Shown: piece by piece, positions 11,481-23,125 of the stretch
Position numbering within the stretch: position 1 is the first letter of the stretch
Layout of the letters: every line of letters starts with the position of its first letter
Origin: Mytilus edulis
Lineage: Eukaryota; Mollusca; Bivalvia; Mytilida; Mytilidae
DNA length: 64,000 bases
Direction: 5' to 3'
NCBI RefSeq assembly: GCF_963676685.1
Contig: NC_092350.1
Span: 4,701,486-4,765,485, forward strand
Notes under the pieces: generated by a model
What the model was told of the DNA's origin: nothing
Database searches by the model: none
Seen by the model: the letters and a program-made list of their open reading frames with translations, nothing else
Position numbers and translations under genes: made by a program

Positions 11481-11574
11481 GCATTGATACACCAGTGTTA
11501 GTAAACAACAGAACGACTCCTATATAAATTACTGGAAAAGAAAGGCAAAAGATACCAAACTCATTGGTCGAAAA

Positions 11575-11680
11575 TAAACTGATAGTGCCATGGCAAGAAA
11601 CGGGGGTGTTGTCAGGTTATTCGGAAGGGTAAGCATATCCTACCTACATGTGGTACTTGTCGTGTTGATCATGTAAGTAC
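11575..11680 (+). repeat. Dispersed repeat fragment in the C1q 1 upstream region
   Basis: Segment with CGGAAGGGTAAGCATATCC and a following ACATGTGG block. The same module is at 30040-30280 and, reversed, at 38470-38745, where it follows a Penelope-like reverse transcriptase remnant. The duplicated C1q promoter region thus contains old retroelement-tail sequence. Confidence 0.6.
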
Positions 11681-11930
11681 ATATAGGTGCTTAAGTATTT
11701 CAGTGGGTCACATCCGGGGGAAAGTGGACGTGATTGTGGTAACGACTTACTTTTAAAAAAAAGTTTTGAATTGTATGATCAATACATCATTGTGACATAT
11801 AAAATGTATCATATTCATCGATTACATGACATATCATATTTCCCGATTACATGACATATCATATTTCCCGATTACATGACATATCATTTTAAATTACATG
11901 TAATTCATGTATTGCATGCTTTACCATTCA

Positions 11931-11938
11931 TATATAAA
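11931..11938 (+). promoter_or_regulatory. TATA box of C1q gene 1
   Basis: TATATAAA located 72 bases before the ATG. C1q gene 2 has the same box at exactly the same 72-base distance (30479-30486). This predicts a transcription start near 11960 and a 5' leader of about 40 bases. Confidence 0.65.
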
Positions 11939-12002
11939 TGTAAAAGTACAGTTTTGCCAACATCTTTTCAGCACACATACAAATAATAACAAAGTTAACA
12001 AT

Positions 12003-13975
12003 ATGGAGGTATAGTAATATTTAATTGTTAACTACAAATTGTATTGTCGCAATGTTTGTTTATCTATTGTAAAACAGTGCACGTGTAACGTTGAAATGTA
12101 TAATAGAAAACTTAATTTTATTCAATACAGATGGACTTTAAAAATGCTTTGTCCTTATTAATGGCAGTCTTAACCAATAGCAATGACTGCTTGTAACCAA
12201 AAGCCAAACGACTGACAGAGAAGTTTCCCCATTTCTGTGCCGGTTATTTTGAGTTCAATTTTGTTCCTGATGGTAATGCCTCTGTCTCTGTCTGACTTCT
12301 GTTTGGCAATTATGTTAACCTTAAACAGTGATTTTGCAGTGAATTATATAGATTTCCAGTATATCGGAAACATTTTGGTGATAATCTATTTGCATCCTGC
12401 GACTTAGTATATGTAGTTGACGTTGTAGTCGTAAATCTCTATCGCTAATAATTTTGCTTTTTTCATTTAACATTTTCACATCAGAAGTAAATTTTCAATC
12501 GTGAGAATTTAATTCAACAGAGTACTCAGCGATCACATTTTTATAGTAAATACCATTTATAAAGTGAATGTATTTAGGAACTTTTACAGAAAACAAACAC
12601 ATTGTATCATAGAATCAACTTTCAAACAAGGACCGAAGCTCGAAACTCGAATATAAACGTAGTTACAAGAACTGACGAAATTGTTTTAGTTAAGTGATAA
12701 TGATAAAACATTAGAAGTGCCCACGTATGATCATTTTTACTTTGACATGCAAATGTTAGTAAGAAAAGCTACAAGTATTATTGTTCTTAATTCCAGGGTT
12801 TCACATACGTGGTGTTCCTTGCTTTGTTTCCTTTGTTCTGGTCTCCTGCTCAATCAAAGAAGTGTTGTAGTAACAACAAATTGATGAGGAGTATAAAATA
12901 CCAGTTTAATCTCATGAATCCTGATGAATGCGGAGGTGAAACAAGCGGTAAGATATTTTAATTTATCAGTAAAAAGTAACAAGCGGGTTAATGTATGTGA
13001 AGAAAAACCTAATATGGTATATATTCAGCTATAATGAACTAGAAAACTGGTATGCTATAACAATTGGCAGATACCGGATAGCCAAGTGAACTCTTTACTC
13101 TGTACTTTAATTACGGAATTGCTCTGTACATCACAAAGTCAAATGATTACATTAAAAAAGATGTTCAATGCTGAATAGTAATTAAAAATTAGTTAAGATA
13201 ATAGTTAAGATTTTCTTTACCAATGAATACACGTCGTGCATGCGAAGAAATGTTGCAACATTAATAGAATTGAGAATGAAAACGGGCATTGTATCCAAGA
13301 GACGATAACCAAGAAGCATGTTTTTGCTATTGGTCTTTACCACCGTGGGCATTAGATTTTTTGCATCGCATATCATTGCAATTTTACACACTTTGCATTG
13401 TGTTTATTTTTATTCAATATTTCATATTTGATGCCATACCATAAGTAATCTACTCCACTGATCAGGGAACTTTATAATATGATGCATGTAATGTCATCAT
13501 TATTTTGATATGAATTTTAATATTTGTTTAATGTTTTAAAGCATTCAATGATATTCAATGATTTTTTTCTATAGATCGTGTAAAGTCAGCTTTCTCAGCC
13601 AATTTACACAAACATCTGTCAAAGGTAACACAGCATACAAAAATTATTTTTGGCACCGTTATAACAAACACTGGGGACGCGTATGATAAAGCAACAGGCG
13701 TGTTCACCAGCCCACGTGATGGTACATTTTACTTTTCCTGGACAATGTTTACAAACCCTGGTGGAAGCTGTCCTACTGAACTTGTGAAGAATGGCAATTC
13801 TGTTGGGTTAGCAAATCATACTTGGAATGATGGTAGTAAATGGAACCATTCATCAACACAGTCGGGTGTCCTTTCTTTAAAGAAACATGACAGCATTTGG
13901 ATTAGAATGATAGCAACTGGTGAAGGATACTGCTACAGCGGGGTATGGACTTCATTTAATGGATTCGAAATTTAA
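12003..13975 (+). CDS. Secreted C1q-domain protein, gene 1 (3 exons)
   Basis: Predicted exons are 12003-12008, 12797-12947 and 13575-13975, giving 185 residues. The donors and acceptors follow GT-AG and the phases agree (0, then 1). Residues 1-22 form a signal peptide: exon 1 gives only ME, and exon 2 continues with a hydrophobic run through FPLFWSPAQS. A short linker with a CC pair follows. A single C1q globular domain fills residues about 56-185 and ends SFNGFEI. Typical C1q features include TNTGDAYD, TGVFTSPRDGTFYFSW and the aromatic C-terminus. There is no collagen repeat, so this is a secreted globular-head type. Such proteins are greatly expanded in bivalves and are linked to binding of microbial ligands (family knowledge); the ligand here is unknown. 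The two-codon first exon is inferred from both paralogs and needs transcript support. Confidence 0.85.
12131..12196 (+). other. Possible unused or alternative exon in C1q 1 intron 1
   Basis: After an acceptor-like TTCAATACAG, the sequence parallels 30692-30772 in gene 2, which could encode a second hydrophobic leader. In this copy, joined to exon 1, it reads MEMDFKNALSLLMAVL and then leaves the gene 2 frame because of a 4-base length difference, stopping soon after. It is probably not functional here. Confidence 0.3.
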
Positions 13976-13984
13976 ATTTAAATC

Positions 13985-13990
13985 AATAAA
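13985..13990 (+). terminator. Polyadenylation signal of C1q gene 1
   Basis: AATAAA ten bases after the stop codon. Gene 2 has the same signal at the same distance (32388-32393). The very short 3' untranslated region is shared by both paralogs. Confidence 0.6.
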
Positions 13991-14658
13991 TCCATTTCAA
14001 TATGAATTCTCGTTACTATTAAAATGTGTGTGGTAATTATTTTTTAAATTGTTTCTCAAACTGAATACAGAAATATGTATAAAGGTATTTTGTGGTCTTT
14101 GATATTCCGGTTATTTAAGAAAATGTTGTACTTTTTGGTGATTCTTTATTTCTTGATGTATGATTTTTGATTGCTACCTTGGAATCCACTTACGACATAT
14201 GTGCTATTATTTTTCTTATCTATTATAGCAAGTACCTTTTATAAGTTGATATACTTTTATAGAAAAACAATCCACTTTCTTTTAAAATTAAAGATTAATT
14301 CATAAACGACAATCATTCTAATTTCGTTTTATCATAGATGTTCTTTCCGTTGTTGTTTTTAATATGAACTTTCAAGTACAGATTCTACCAAGCCATCCCG
14401 TTCACCACACAACTTGTATCTGATAAGTGTTTGCATGCGCATTGTAGTTAAAAAACACTAGTTTCAATTGGAAAGTTCAGATTATACAATATCCAAACAT
14501 CTGATAGAAAAAAAACTAGATTCAACAAAATGTATGCAAAGTCTGGGACTAGTATACATATAGTCACAGACAAAGGCAAAACGAAAAGAGGAAGGAGATA
14601 CCAAAATCGTAAGTCAATTAAAAACAAACAACACCATGGGCAAGAGGCGAACTATACC

Positions 14659-14773
14659 AAAGATCCTTTTAAATTCAGTGACACGTGATCTGTACATTGA
14701 TCCTTTCAAATTCAGTGACACGTGATCAGTACATTGATCCTTTCAAATTTAGTGACACGTGATCAGTACATTA
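14659..14773. repeat. 37-bp tandem repeat, three copies
   Basis: Three units containing AAATTCAGTGACACGTGATC. The paralogous position in copy 2 (about 32600-32638) has a single unit, so the array expanded after the segmental duplication. Confidence 0.85.
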
Positions 14774-14934
14774 TATATTTTGAATGCAGTTATAGAAGAT
14801 AATGTGCTAATTCTCAATCTTTTGAATAATCCTTTTGTGAAGTTTTCATCATACCAGTAAAGTAATAATTGTGGGTTTTGTTTTTTTGCTGTTTTTCATA
14901 TTTGTTTTTATTTTGTATTGTTGTGCATTGTTTT

Positions 14935-15110
14935 TTCGACTGTCGTGCCGTCACACCAATGTCCCAAGTAAGCGGAGGGTTGGTATCTTTCATGATGGTT
15001 TATCCCGCAAGATTCAACATGTGCCCATCCCAAGTCAAGAGCCTACATTTCATTGGTTGACGTTGGTGCATGTTTGTTATATTTGTTTTTCGTAATTGTT
15101 TCGTTACAAA
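14935..15110 (+). repeat. Dispersed repeat family A module
   Basis: Segment with CACACCAATGTCCCAAGTA and ATTCAACATGTGCCCATCCC, matched at 32790-32985 in copy 2. I recognise it as part of a very common mussel repeat whose other part (…GGGGCCTTTTATAGCTGAC…) appears at 15545-15705, 27290-27465 and 37310-37465. Short frames in it are not genes. Confidence 0.6.
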
Positions 15111-15544
15111 ATTAAAAAAAAATTTAATTACTTTGAGAGATGTATTATTGTTAACGTTTCGAGATTCTTTTCTGCGAACCCGTCTTCAACTGAATGTGTG
15201 ATTTCAATATTACTACGCAGGCCTCAAAGGATTTTGGTTAGAAAATAATTGCATTAAATGTGTGTTTTTCTGTATTTTATAGCAAAAACAATATCCAAAA
15301 TTATTTGGAGGATAAACTGTAGTAATCAACGTGGTCACCGCCTAACCTCTTAACTTAATTTGAAAAAAAATGATTGACTAATATGGTTACATGTAAAAAC
15401 GATTTTGGATAAAAAAAAAAAAAAAAACGTGCAGAAAATCACCCCCCCCCCCAGTATTTGATTTTAAGTGTTTTTATTCTACATTTATCTTTTGATGTCG
15501 TCCCTTAGGCCGTTACTTTTCGATTCTCAATTGCATTTTGTCTT

Positions 15545-15705
15545 CTTTTTCATGTCGGGGTCTTTTATAAAGCCAACTATACGGTAAGGGTTTCTCTCAT
15601 TATTGAAGGGTGTACGGTTGCCTTTAATTGCTTACATCCACTTCATTTGAACTTTGTGTGATAGTTGTCTTATCAACAATCATACTACACCTCATAATTC
15701 TCATA
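15545..15705 (+). repeat. Dispersed repeat family A fragment
   Basis: Diverged copy of the family-A part that starts with a CGGGGTCTTTTATA block and ends with a CAACAATCATACTAC block. It lies inside the roughly 480-bp stretch (15491-15968) missing from copy 2. Confidence 0.65.
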
Positions 15706-16870
15706 TCTTGGATAAATATTTTTATAATTGTCTTTATTTGGTCAAGATAATAACATGAAAACAAAAATAATCAGAAAAAATGTGTATACATAAATATTAA
15801 GATAAGTAATATAGCAATAGTTGGGTAAGATGTATGCAGCATGCTTGTTCAAAGACATCATGATTTATTATGATTTTAATATTTCAATAAATTGATTATA
15901 TTAAAAACACCGTAGCAAAATATAAGGGGCAAATGCAAATAATTTACTTGCAGATTCGTTCAATAGACAAGACGTATAGTGTTGTGTCATCGTGTTTTCA
16001 CACTATAGACGTATTAATATTTGTCAAACAAAGCATTGCATGTTATGAAAGATTTGCAAAGTTTGGCAGACAAAAAATATGAATTACTGGTCAATAGGCT
16101 GAATCTGTTCCTCTCGATTGGACCTTTGTCTATTGTCATTCTATCGACAAGTCGTCGGTATAACATTTTAAATCATTTAGCAAATTTAGCAAATAAAACT
16201 CATTTAGCAACTAAATTTCACAATCAAACCGTTAGATGAATTCTTTTCAGTTATCATATTTTTTACTTCGTGTCATCCTTATTATTTTGAAATATGGAAC
16301 GCAATTATCAATGCGGTTATCTTATCAATATTTACAGTAAACAATCATAAAAAGTTATTGTAAAATAAAACCTGGTTATACAAAATAGAATCTTTTAATT
16401 CTTAACAAAGATCTGTAACTCTGTTTCAAATACAACAATTTCTGTAAAACATCTATGATTGTGGCGTGCAGCGAAAGTTAAGTTTAACCTTTCGTACAAT
16501 CGCATAGCACAATGCATGGTTCTTTTCTTGGAAAGATATGTTACAAATCGTGAAGTTACCACCAACATGTAGCTGTAACTGTCTGTAAGCTGGTTCTCGA
16601 ATGACTCCTACATTTTGTTTACATAAGCGATGTGTTAAAAGTTAATTCAATAATAATTACATTAGATGTATGTTTCATTAAAATACGTTATTCTGAGTGG
16701 CTAACTGTACACCACGTGTAATTCCGTAAGCAATTGCATTACACAATACAACTTATCATTCATGGTAAAACGAGGTCCCACAATAAAGTACACAGGTGAA
16801 TAGAATAAAGAAAAATGATAAAATTCGTGTTTTCATGATCCTAGCTAAAAATTATGTAATTATAAGTATT

Positions 16871-16995
16871 GAATGCTTCTTTTTGTAACTTCATAGGGTT
16901 GTAAAAGCGTTGACCATGAGCCCATTTTTAGACATACAAAAAGTACTTCGGCCAACGCTTTTATACCCTAATGAAGTTACAAAAAGAAGCGTTCA
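16871..16995. repeat. Hairpin (foldback) miniature element
   Basis: A 125-bp near-palindrome. The left arm starts GAATGCTTCTTTTTGTAACTTC and the right arm is its inverse, with a loop of about 40 bases. The paralog is at 34246-34369, so it was in place before the duplication. It could be a small non-autonomous element; no target duplication is clear. Confidence 0.8.
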
Positions 16996-17290
16996 ATCTT
17001 AAATACTATCGCTACTGACGGGACTAATAGATATATAAGATAAAACTCAAAATGTGTAATAAATTGATAAAAATAAATCATAAAGGAGATAACAGGAATC
17101 ATACAAAATAAAGATCAGGATGATTACACAGGACAACAAAAATCACATCTGTAGAGTTAAAAATTGATGAACATTAATACAAGTCATTTACATTTTCATT
17201 TATTCCTATTACCAAAGTTTAATGTTAAGCCAGAATTAAGATGTGATTAAAAATAAACTCATCTTAGATACTGGACTAAATTTTGCATAT

Positions 17291-17334
17291 ACGCCAGACG
17301 CGCGTTTCGTCTTCAAAAGACTCATCAGTGACGC
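17291..17334 (-). ncRNA. Type I hammerhead ribozyme motif, intact core
   Basis: Read on the minus strand: stem I GCGUCA pairs with UGGCGU (with wobble pairs), core CUGAUGA, stem II GUCUU pairs with AAGAC, then GAA, the tiny self-complementary stem III ACGCGCGU, and C17. All conserved core positions are present. Cleavage is predicted after C17, between 17297 and 17296 on the minus strand. The very short stem III is typical of metazoan type I hammerheads, which are thought to act best as dimers. Its paralog is at 34667-34710. Only one motif is present here, so no circular RNA is expected from this site alone. Confidence 0.85.
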
Positions 17335-17481
17335 TAACAGAATGAAAACAAACGCAAAAATTATTAACAACCAAAAACATGAACAAGTGCAAAATTGAAA
17401 AGCAACAAAAAACAAAAAACAAAACAGAAAAAATGCAAATGTGACAAGAAACGTAAAACACGAACAAGTGCAAAAGAGACT

Positions 17482-18219
17482 CTTAATTAAAGGGGCACTA
17501 GCTGTCAAATTCATGGTCACCGATTTGACTCAAATTCTCATATTTGATTTATAACAATCTAAAACATTTATCCAAACTATCAAAAGTCTAAAATAAACTG
17601 TTTACAGAGCATGGGGTAGATAATATATGGGTCGTTTCGTGTGTATTTAAGCCCAGACGCCATCTAATTAACTATCGACCTCAGATGACCATATAAGCGA
17701 TGTAAACATAAATAAAGATATGAATAGATTAAACCAACACGTGCAATGGATTGTTTTAGGTCTGTTTGATTTATTTTATAGATTAAAAATAATTGCTAAA
17801 TTAACCGTATAAGAATGATTTTATGTGCATCGAATTAGTAATCAAATGATTTACCGTAGTTTCACTTTCATTGTTGACATTCTTTTTCTTTAAATAACCA
17901 GTACAGGTACAATGCATGCGTTGTCAATCTCTAGCTAGTGGTGAAATTGAAGTTCACATGAATACGGATTTAAAGAGGTCGACTCATTCACTTGCAAGTG
18001 AACAACTAATTATCAATGTTTCTTAGCGTAATTTGACAAAATTGAACCTTTTTGGCTGCAAAAAGCGAATTGTTATTTAAAACTATTTCACTTTCATTAT
18101 TGATTGAACAAAAGTGACAGAAATATCCAGTTTGATAAAAACATAAAAAAAGAGTAATCTTGTCAAAGACAGGATGAAAATGTATATTATGCGCCTCGGA
18201 TAACGCAAAAAAATCGAGA
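17482..18219. repeat. 738-bp insertion absent from copy 2
   Basis: Copy 2 joins the two flanks directly (34870-34875), with a few shared bases (AAAGAG) at the junction. The inserted sequence has no recognised ORF. It contains a repeat-like segment with GAGCATGGGGTAGATAATA that I believe is dispersed in mussels, but I cannot classify it. Deletion from copy 2 is an alternative explanation. Confidence 0.55.
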
Positions 18220-18859
18220 AAGAGTAGAAAAACGACACCAAATATTTGGACGTAAAAATAGTCTTCAACAATAAAAATGTGTCAACATAATGTTGATACT
18301 TATGTGCTACTTGGCTGACGCTACCCCACTAAATCTTTATATCTTGCATTGTGAAGTTGTAACTATCTATGAAGATAACACAAAAAAAATGAAATCCCTT
18401 ACAATCCCTCTACCTCAGACTATAAATATACAATGAACATGTTTGTGTATATGCACTTAAATTTATCGATAGCTAGCTTAGTCCGGTTATAATCAGAGTT
18501 GGCGGCCACTAGTGGATGATAATACACGAATATTTCATTTTCGTACAAATCTTTATCTTTTTCGTTTTTCAAATGCAGCTGCACTTTTATCATCAGAATA
18601 GACATACATTAAAGGCCTGATATATCAAATCGATTGGTTGACATAGCTTTATCTATTTATAGATTACCGAAGAATGTAAATTGTTATATAATCTCATTTA
18701 GAAAAACAATAACTAAGTCACTTCGAAGGAGATATGGGATAAATAACATGTATATATGACAGTTTTTTTGAAGAACCTTAAGTTAGAAATGTTTGCAGTC
18801 ATACAAATTTGTTGTTTATCATCAAATGCTTCACATGAATAAATTAGGGATTAATTGAG

Positions 18860-19138
18860 TAGGCAGCAACCATTTGATATTCGGGGGGGGGGGGGGGGGG
18901 CTACGGTTTTTTTTGGAAAAAAAAGTTTGTTTCCAGTTTTTGGAGAAAAAAATAGTTTGTTTTTGATTCTGAGAAAAAAAATTTGTTTGTTTCACCCTCA
19001 GCTGCCACTATATGTAATGCTAAAATTGAAAGTAAAAAATTGTTTTTGACTTGTCGCGAAAAAAATAGATTGTCCAGAAAAAAAAACCATAGCCCCCCCG
19101 CCCCCCCCCCCCCCGAAAATCAAATGGTTGCTGCCTTA
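18860..19138. mobile_element. Hairpin element with G-tract arms
   Basis: A miniature element of about 279 bp with inverted ends (GGCAGCAACCATTTGAT at the left, its inverse at the right). TA at both edges suggests a TA target. Each arm carries a homopolymer tract: 18 G at 18883-18900, and C7-G-C14 at 19093-19114. Copy 2 at about 35565 shows the uninterrupted site, so this is a post-duplication insertion. No transposase is encoded; it is probably moved by an enzyme encoded elsewhere. Confidence 0.8.
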
Positions 19139-19944
19139 GGACTTGTCGACAACCGCACAAGTTCTTATTTAGAAATTCAAGCATATTACTACTATACAGT
19201 AACACAGTAATACATTGCTTGGTCGAATTTTTATAAATAAAAAGGTTAAAGTCAACCAAAAGTATATCCTAAAACTATTTCTATTGGAATTATTTTGCAT
19301 TCAGAGTTGTCTTTCCTTCATCAAGATTTTATTACAACTAAATCGATTCGAAAAATATCAGCTTTACTTCCGAAAGGTGGTGTCGTCAGTGCACTCTAGT
19401 TCCCTTCGTCAATAAAAGCTGGCCGCCATGAAAAAGCAAAACACCAATAAAAAACAAAACAAATCTGAAGTTTTATGTTAGCGGAATATACAGGAGTTGT
19501 AAAAGGTGTTCACAAATTTTTCATGGAAAGCTTTGTCCCTTATAGAGTTATTTGATTAGCTTAGTACCAATATCAAAGGCTCGGACCAAAGGTTTTGCAT
19601 AACTGAATAATTGGTTAACATTCAGTGGGAAAATATAGGCACTGCAATGTGCTGAATCGCTAATTTAAGACGACGAATTTTTACTGCACAACAACAAATG
19701 TTTTGGATAGGAGAAGCTATATAGGTCACTTACAGGCTCCTCGATGAGTTGTTTCAATGATTTCTTTCAATGGCAGGCCTACACGCACCATTGGATTGAG
19801 AGAAAAAACAGGACAAAGATAGTGCAACAAGAATGTGATTTAAATCGCTGTTATATCTGGTCCCAATTACTAGCAGATTGTTACTGTCTTTTTCGTGCTT
19901 GTTAGATATTTTAATCTAGCATTCTGAGGACACAATTCTCAATG

Positions 19945-20155
19945 GGTCCTCAATGCAGCGCGAAACTCCCGCAACTGGAGGCGTGCTTCAGCTTGTCCCT
20001 AAAAAAATATGTATACCAGTTCAGTGATAATGGACGTCATACTAAACTCCAAAATATATTCAAGAAACTAAAATTTAAATTCATACAAGACTAACAGAGG
20101 CCAGAGGCTCCTGACTTGGGACAGGCGCAAATATGCGGCGGGGTTAAACATAAAC
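19945..20155 (-). repeat. Penelope-like 3'-tail fragment
   Basis: Matches 41015-41215 over segments such as AGGCTCCTGACTTGGGACAGG and GCGGCGGGGTTAAACAT. It is absent from the corresponding place in copy 2. It is 5'-truncated relative to the element strand and has no coding content. Confidence 0.75.
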
Positions 20156-22784
20156 TTATATTATGTTGACACTATCTTGACGTGGAAAACGTACCGAAAC
20201 TTAAAATACACGCACTAAAGTTTAAAGCTGCATTATTCTAAATAAAATGTAAAAACGTTACAATTAAGATTATTTCAACTTACAATTTGATTATGTTATA
20301 AAATTAAGGCCTTTGGTTTGTCTGTGCTTTACTTTTTAAATACCCAAACTCAATTTAAAGATTGCTGTATCGTCTCTTTAATAAAAAAAAAAACGGCAAC
20401 AGTAGTATACCGATGTTCGAAATTCATAAAGCGATTGAGACAAAAACTAGAGGCTCTCAAGAGCCTGTGTCGCTCACCTTGGTCTATGTGCATATTAACA
20501 ATGGACACAGATAAATTCATGACAAAATTGTGTTTTGGTGATGGTGATGTGTTTGTAGATCTTTCTTTACTGAACATTCTTGTTGCTACAATTATCTCTA
20601 TCTATAATGAACTTGGCCCAGTAATTACAGTGGAAAATATTTCCTAAAAATTTACAAAAATTAACAAAAAATTATGAAAATTGTTAACAATTGACTATAA
20701 AGAGCAATAACTCCTTAAGGGAACAGTTGACCATTTTGGTCATGTTGACTTATTTGTAGATCGTATTTTGCTGAACATTATTGCTGTTTACAGTTTATCT
20801 ATAATACTATTCAAGATAATAACCACAATCTGCAAAATTTCCTTAAAATTACTAATTCGGGGGCAGCAACCCAACAACAGGTTGTCCGATTTGTCTGAAA
20901 ATTTAAGGGCAGATAGATCTTGACCTGATAATTAATTTTATCCCATGTTCTATTTTTAGCCATGGCAGCTATTTTGGTAGGTTGGCAGGGTCACGCCACA
21001 CATTTTCTAAACAAGATACCCTAATAATATTTGTGGCTAAGTTTGGTTAAGTTTGGCCAAGTAGTTTCAGAGGAGAAGATTTTTGTAAAAGATTACAAAA
21101 ATTTACGAAAAATTGGTCAAAATTGACTATAAAGGGCAATAACTCCTTAAGGGATCAACTGACCATTTTAGTCATATTACCTTATTTGTATATCTTACTT
21201 TGCTGAACATTATTGTTGATTACATTTCATCTCTTTCTATAATAATATTCAAGATAATAACCAAAATCTGCAAAATTTCCTTCAAATTACTTATTTCAGG
21301 GCAGCAACCCAACAACCCGTTGTCCGATTCATTTTAAAGTTTCAGGGCAGATAGATTTTCACTTGATGAACAATTTTACTTCATGTCAGATTTGCTCTAA
21401 ATGCTTTGGTTTTTGATTATAAGCCAAAAACTGCATTTTACTCCTATGTTCTATTTTTAGCCATGGCAGCTATCTTGGTAGGTTGGCTGGGTCACGCCAC
21501 ACATTTTCTAAACAAGATACCCTAATAATATTTGTGGCTAAGTTGGTTAAGTTTGGCCCAGTAGTTTCAGAGGAGAAGATTTTTGTAAAAGATTACAAAA
21601 ATTTACGAAAAATTGGTCAAAATTGACTATAAAGGGCAATAACTCCTTAAGGGATCAACTGACCATTTTAGTCATATTACCTTATTTGTATATCTTACTT
21701 TGCTGAACATTATTGTTGATTACATTTCATCTCTTTCTATAATAATATTCAAGATAATAACCAAAATCTGCAAAATTTCCTTCAAATTACTTATTTCAGG
21801 GCAGCAACCTAACAACCCTATGTCCGATTCATTTGAAAGTTTCAGGGCAGATAGATTTTCACTTGATGAACAATTTTACTTCATGTCAGATTTGCTCTAA
21901 ATGCTTTGGTTTCAGAGATATAAGCCAAAATCTACATTTCACCCCTATGTTCTATTTTTAGCCATGGCGGCCATCTTGGTTGGTTGGCCGGATCGCGCCA
22001 CACATTTTTTAAACTAGATATCCCAAAGATGATTGTGGCCAAGTTTGGATTAATTTGGCCCAGTAGTTTCAGAGGAGAAAATTTTTGTAATAGATTACTA
22101 AGATTTACGAAAAATGGTTAAAAATTGACCATAAAGGACAATAACTCCTAAAGTCCCAGTCCCACTAGACCACGATCGCACCACGCTCACCGCGATCTAA
22201 AATAAATTTAGATCGTGGTGAGGTCGCGGTATGAGCGGCATGAAAATGTAAATTTTCGTTGCTTTCACGATCCTGCTACGTTCTCATTACGCTTCTACAA
22301 CGATCCCACTACGATAATACCACGTTCTCACCGCGCTTATTCTGCGACCTCACTACGCTTGTCAAGATCTTTCTACGCTCATCACGTTCTCACTACGACC
22401 ATTCCACGAGTTATCCGATTGCAACACGATCTTACCACGCTTCTACTGCGATTATAGCACGTTCTTACCACGATTATACTACGTTCATACCGCGATCTTA
22501 CTACGTTCTCAGCAATAACGTCAATATCAATACCGTTCCATTCCTTCTATTTCTGATTAATACGTAGATTTCTCGGAAACAATACAGTCATTCCACCAAA
22601 ATCTACCAGAACACGTGGGCGTGGAGGTAGGGGTTGATGTAGAGCCAGAGGGAGCTCTGATAGTAACGAATCCTTGGGTTAAAGTGATAAAAAAATGCTC
22701 AGTGCTCGGAGCACAAAAATCATGCTCGAAACATGAAATCCAGTTTTTTGATTGGTTGATTTTTGAGTACAAAAACTGACTCGA

Positions 22785-22935
22785 AAGTTTTATGACTTCA
22801 AGACCTGATCAAGCAGAGATGACCATGTCGGACCGAACAATCCAACCTAAATTACAACCTGTTGCTAGTCCATAAAGCTCAAATGACGATATTTCAGTGA
22901 ACGATAGCAGAGATGACACAGATGTGTCAATAGAT
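22785..22935 (+). pseudogene. Possible coding remnant inside the foldback element
   Basis: One frame from an ATG at about 22793 reads MTSRPDQAEMTMSDRTIQPK and continues to an in-frame stop. After the stop, the same frame continues with acidic, coding-like residues up to the nested repeat. A separate short stretch near 22595-22640 reads TRTRGRGGRG. These could be leftovers of a lost element protein. I recognise no family, and chance is a real alternative. Confidence 0.25.
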
Positions 22936-22939
22936 ATAG

Positions 22940-23125
22940 GAAGATGTGGTATGAGTGCCAATGAGACAACTCTCCATCCAAGAAACAATCTATAAAAGTA
23001 AACCATTATAGTCCCAGGTACGGGCTTCAACACCGAACAGCAAGCTACAAAGGCCACCAAAAATTACTAATGTAAAATCATTCAATCATGGGAAAACCAA
23101 CAGTATAATCTATATAAAAAAAGAG
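22940..23125 (-). repeat. Dispersed repeat family A nested in the foldback element
   Basis: Begins AAGATGTGGTATGAGTGCC, the common end of family A, and continues with the CCAGGTACGGGCTTCAAC region. It is the innermost member of the nest. Confidence 0.7.

Noticed and set aside
14869-15095. Hydrophobic frames of 63-74 codons, repeated at 32735-32956
   Set aside because: They fall in a dispersed family-A repeat module with a T-rich start and are explained by the repeat and the duplication.
15150-15200. Hammerhead-like segment (CTCGAAACGTT with a pairable GGGTTC and GAATCT stem), also at 33020-33060
   Set aside because: The core lacks C3 (UUGAAGA), and no stem I pairing was found. It resembles hammerheads in some Penelope-like elements but is too degenerate to call.
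16021-16239. 72-codon frame also seen as 61 codons at 33410-33595
   Set aside because: Conserved only because of the recent segmental duplication. It lacks an ATG at its first codon, and the differences are mostly replacing (about four to one silent) with a new stop, so no selection is visible.
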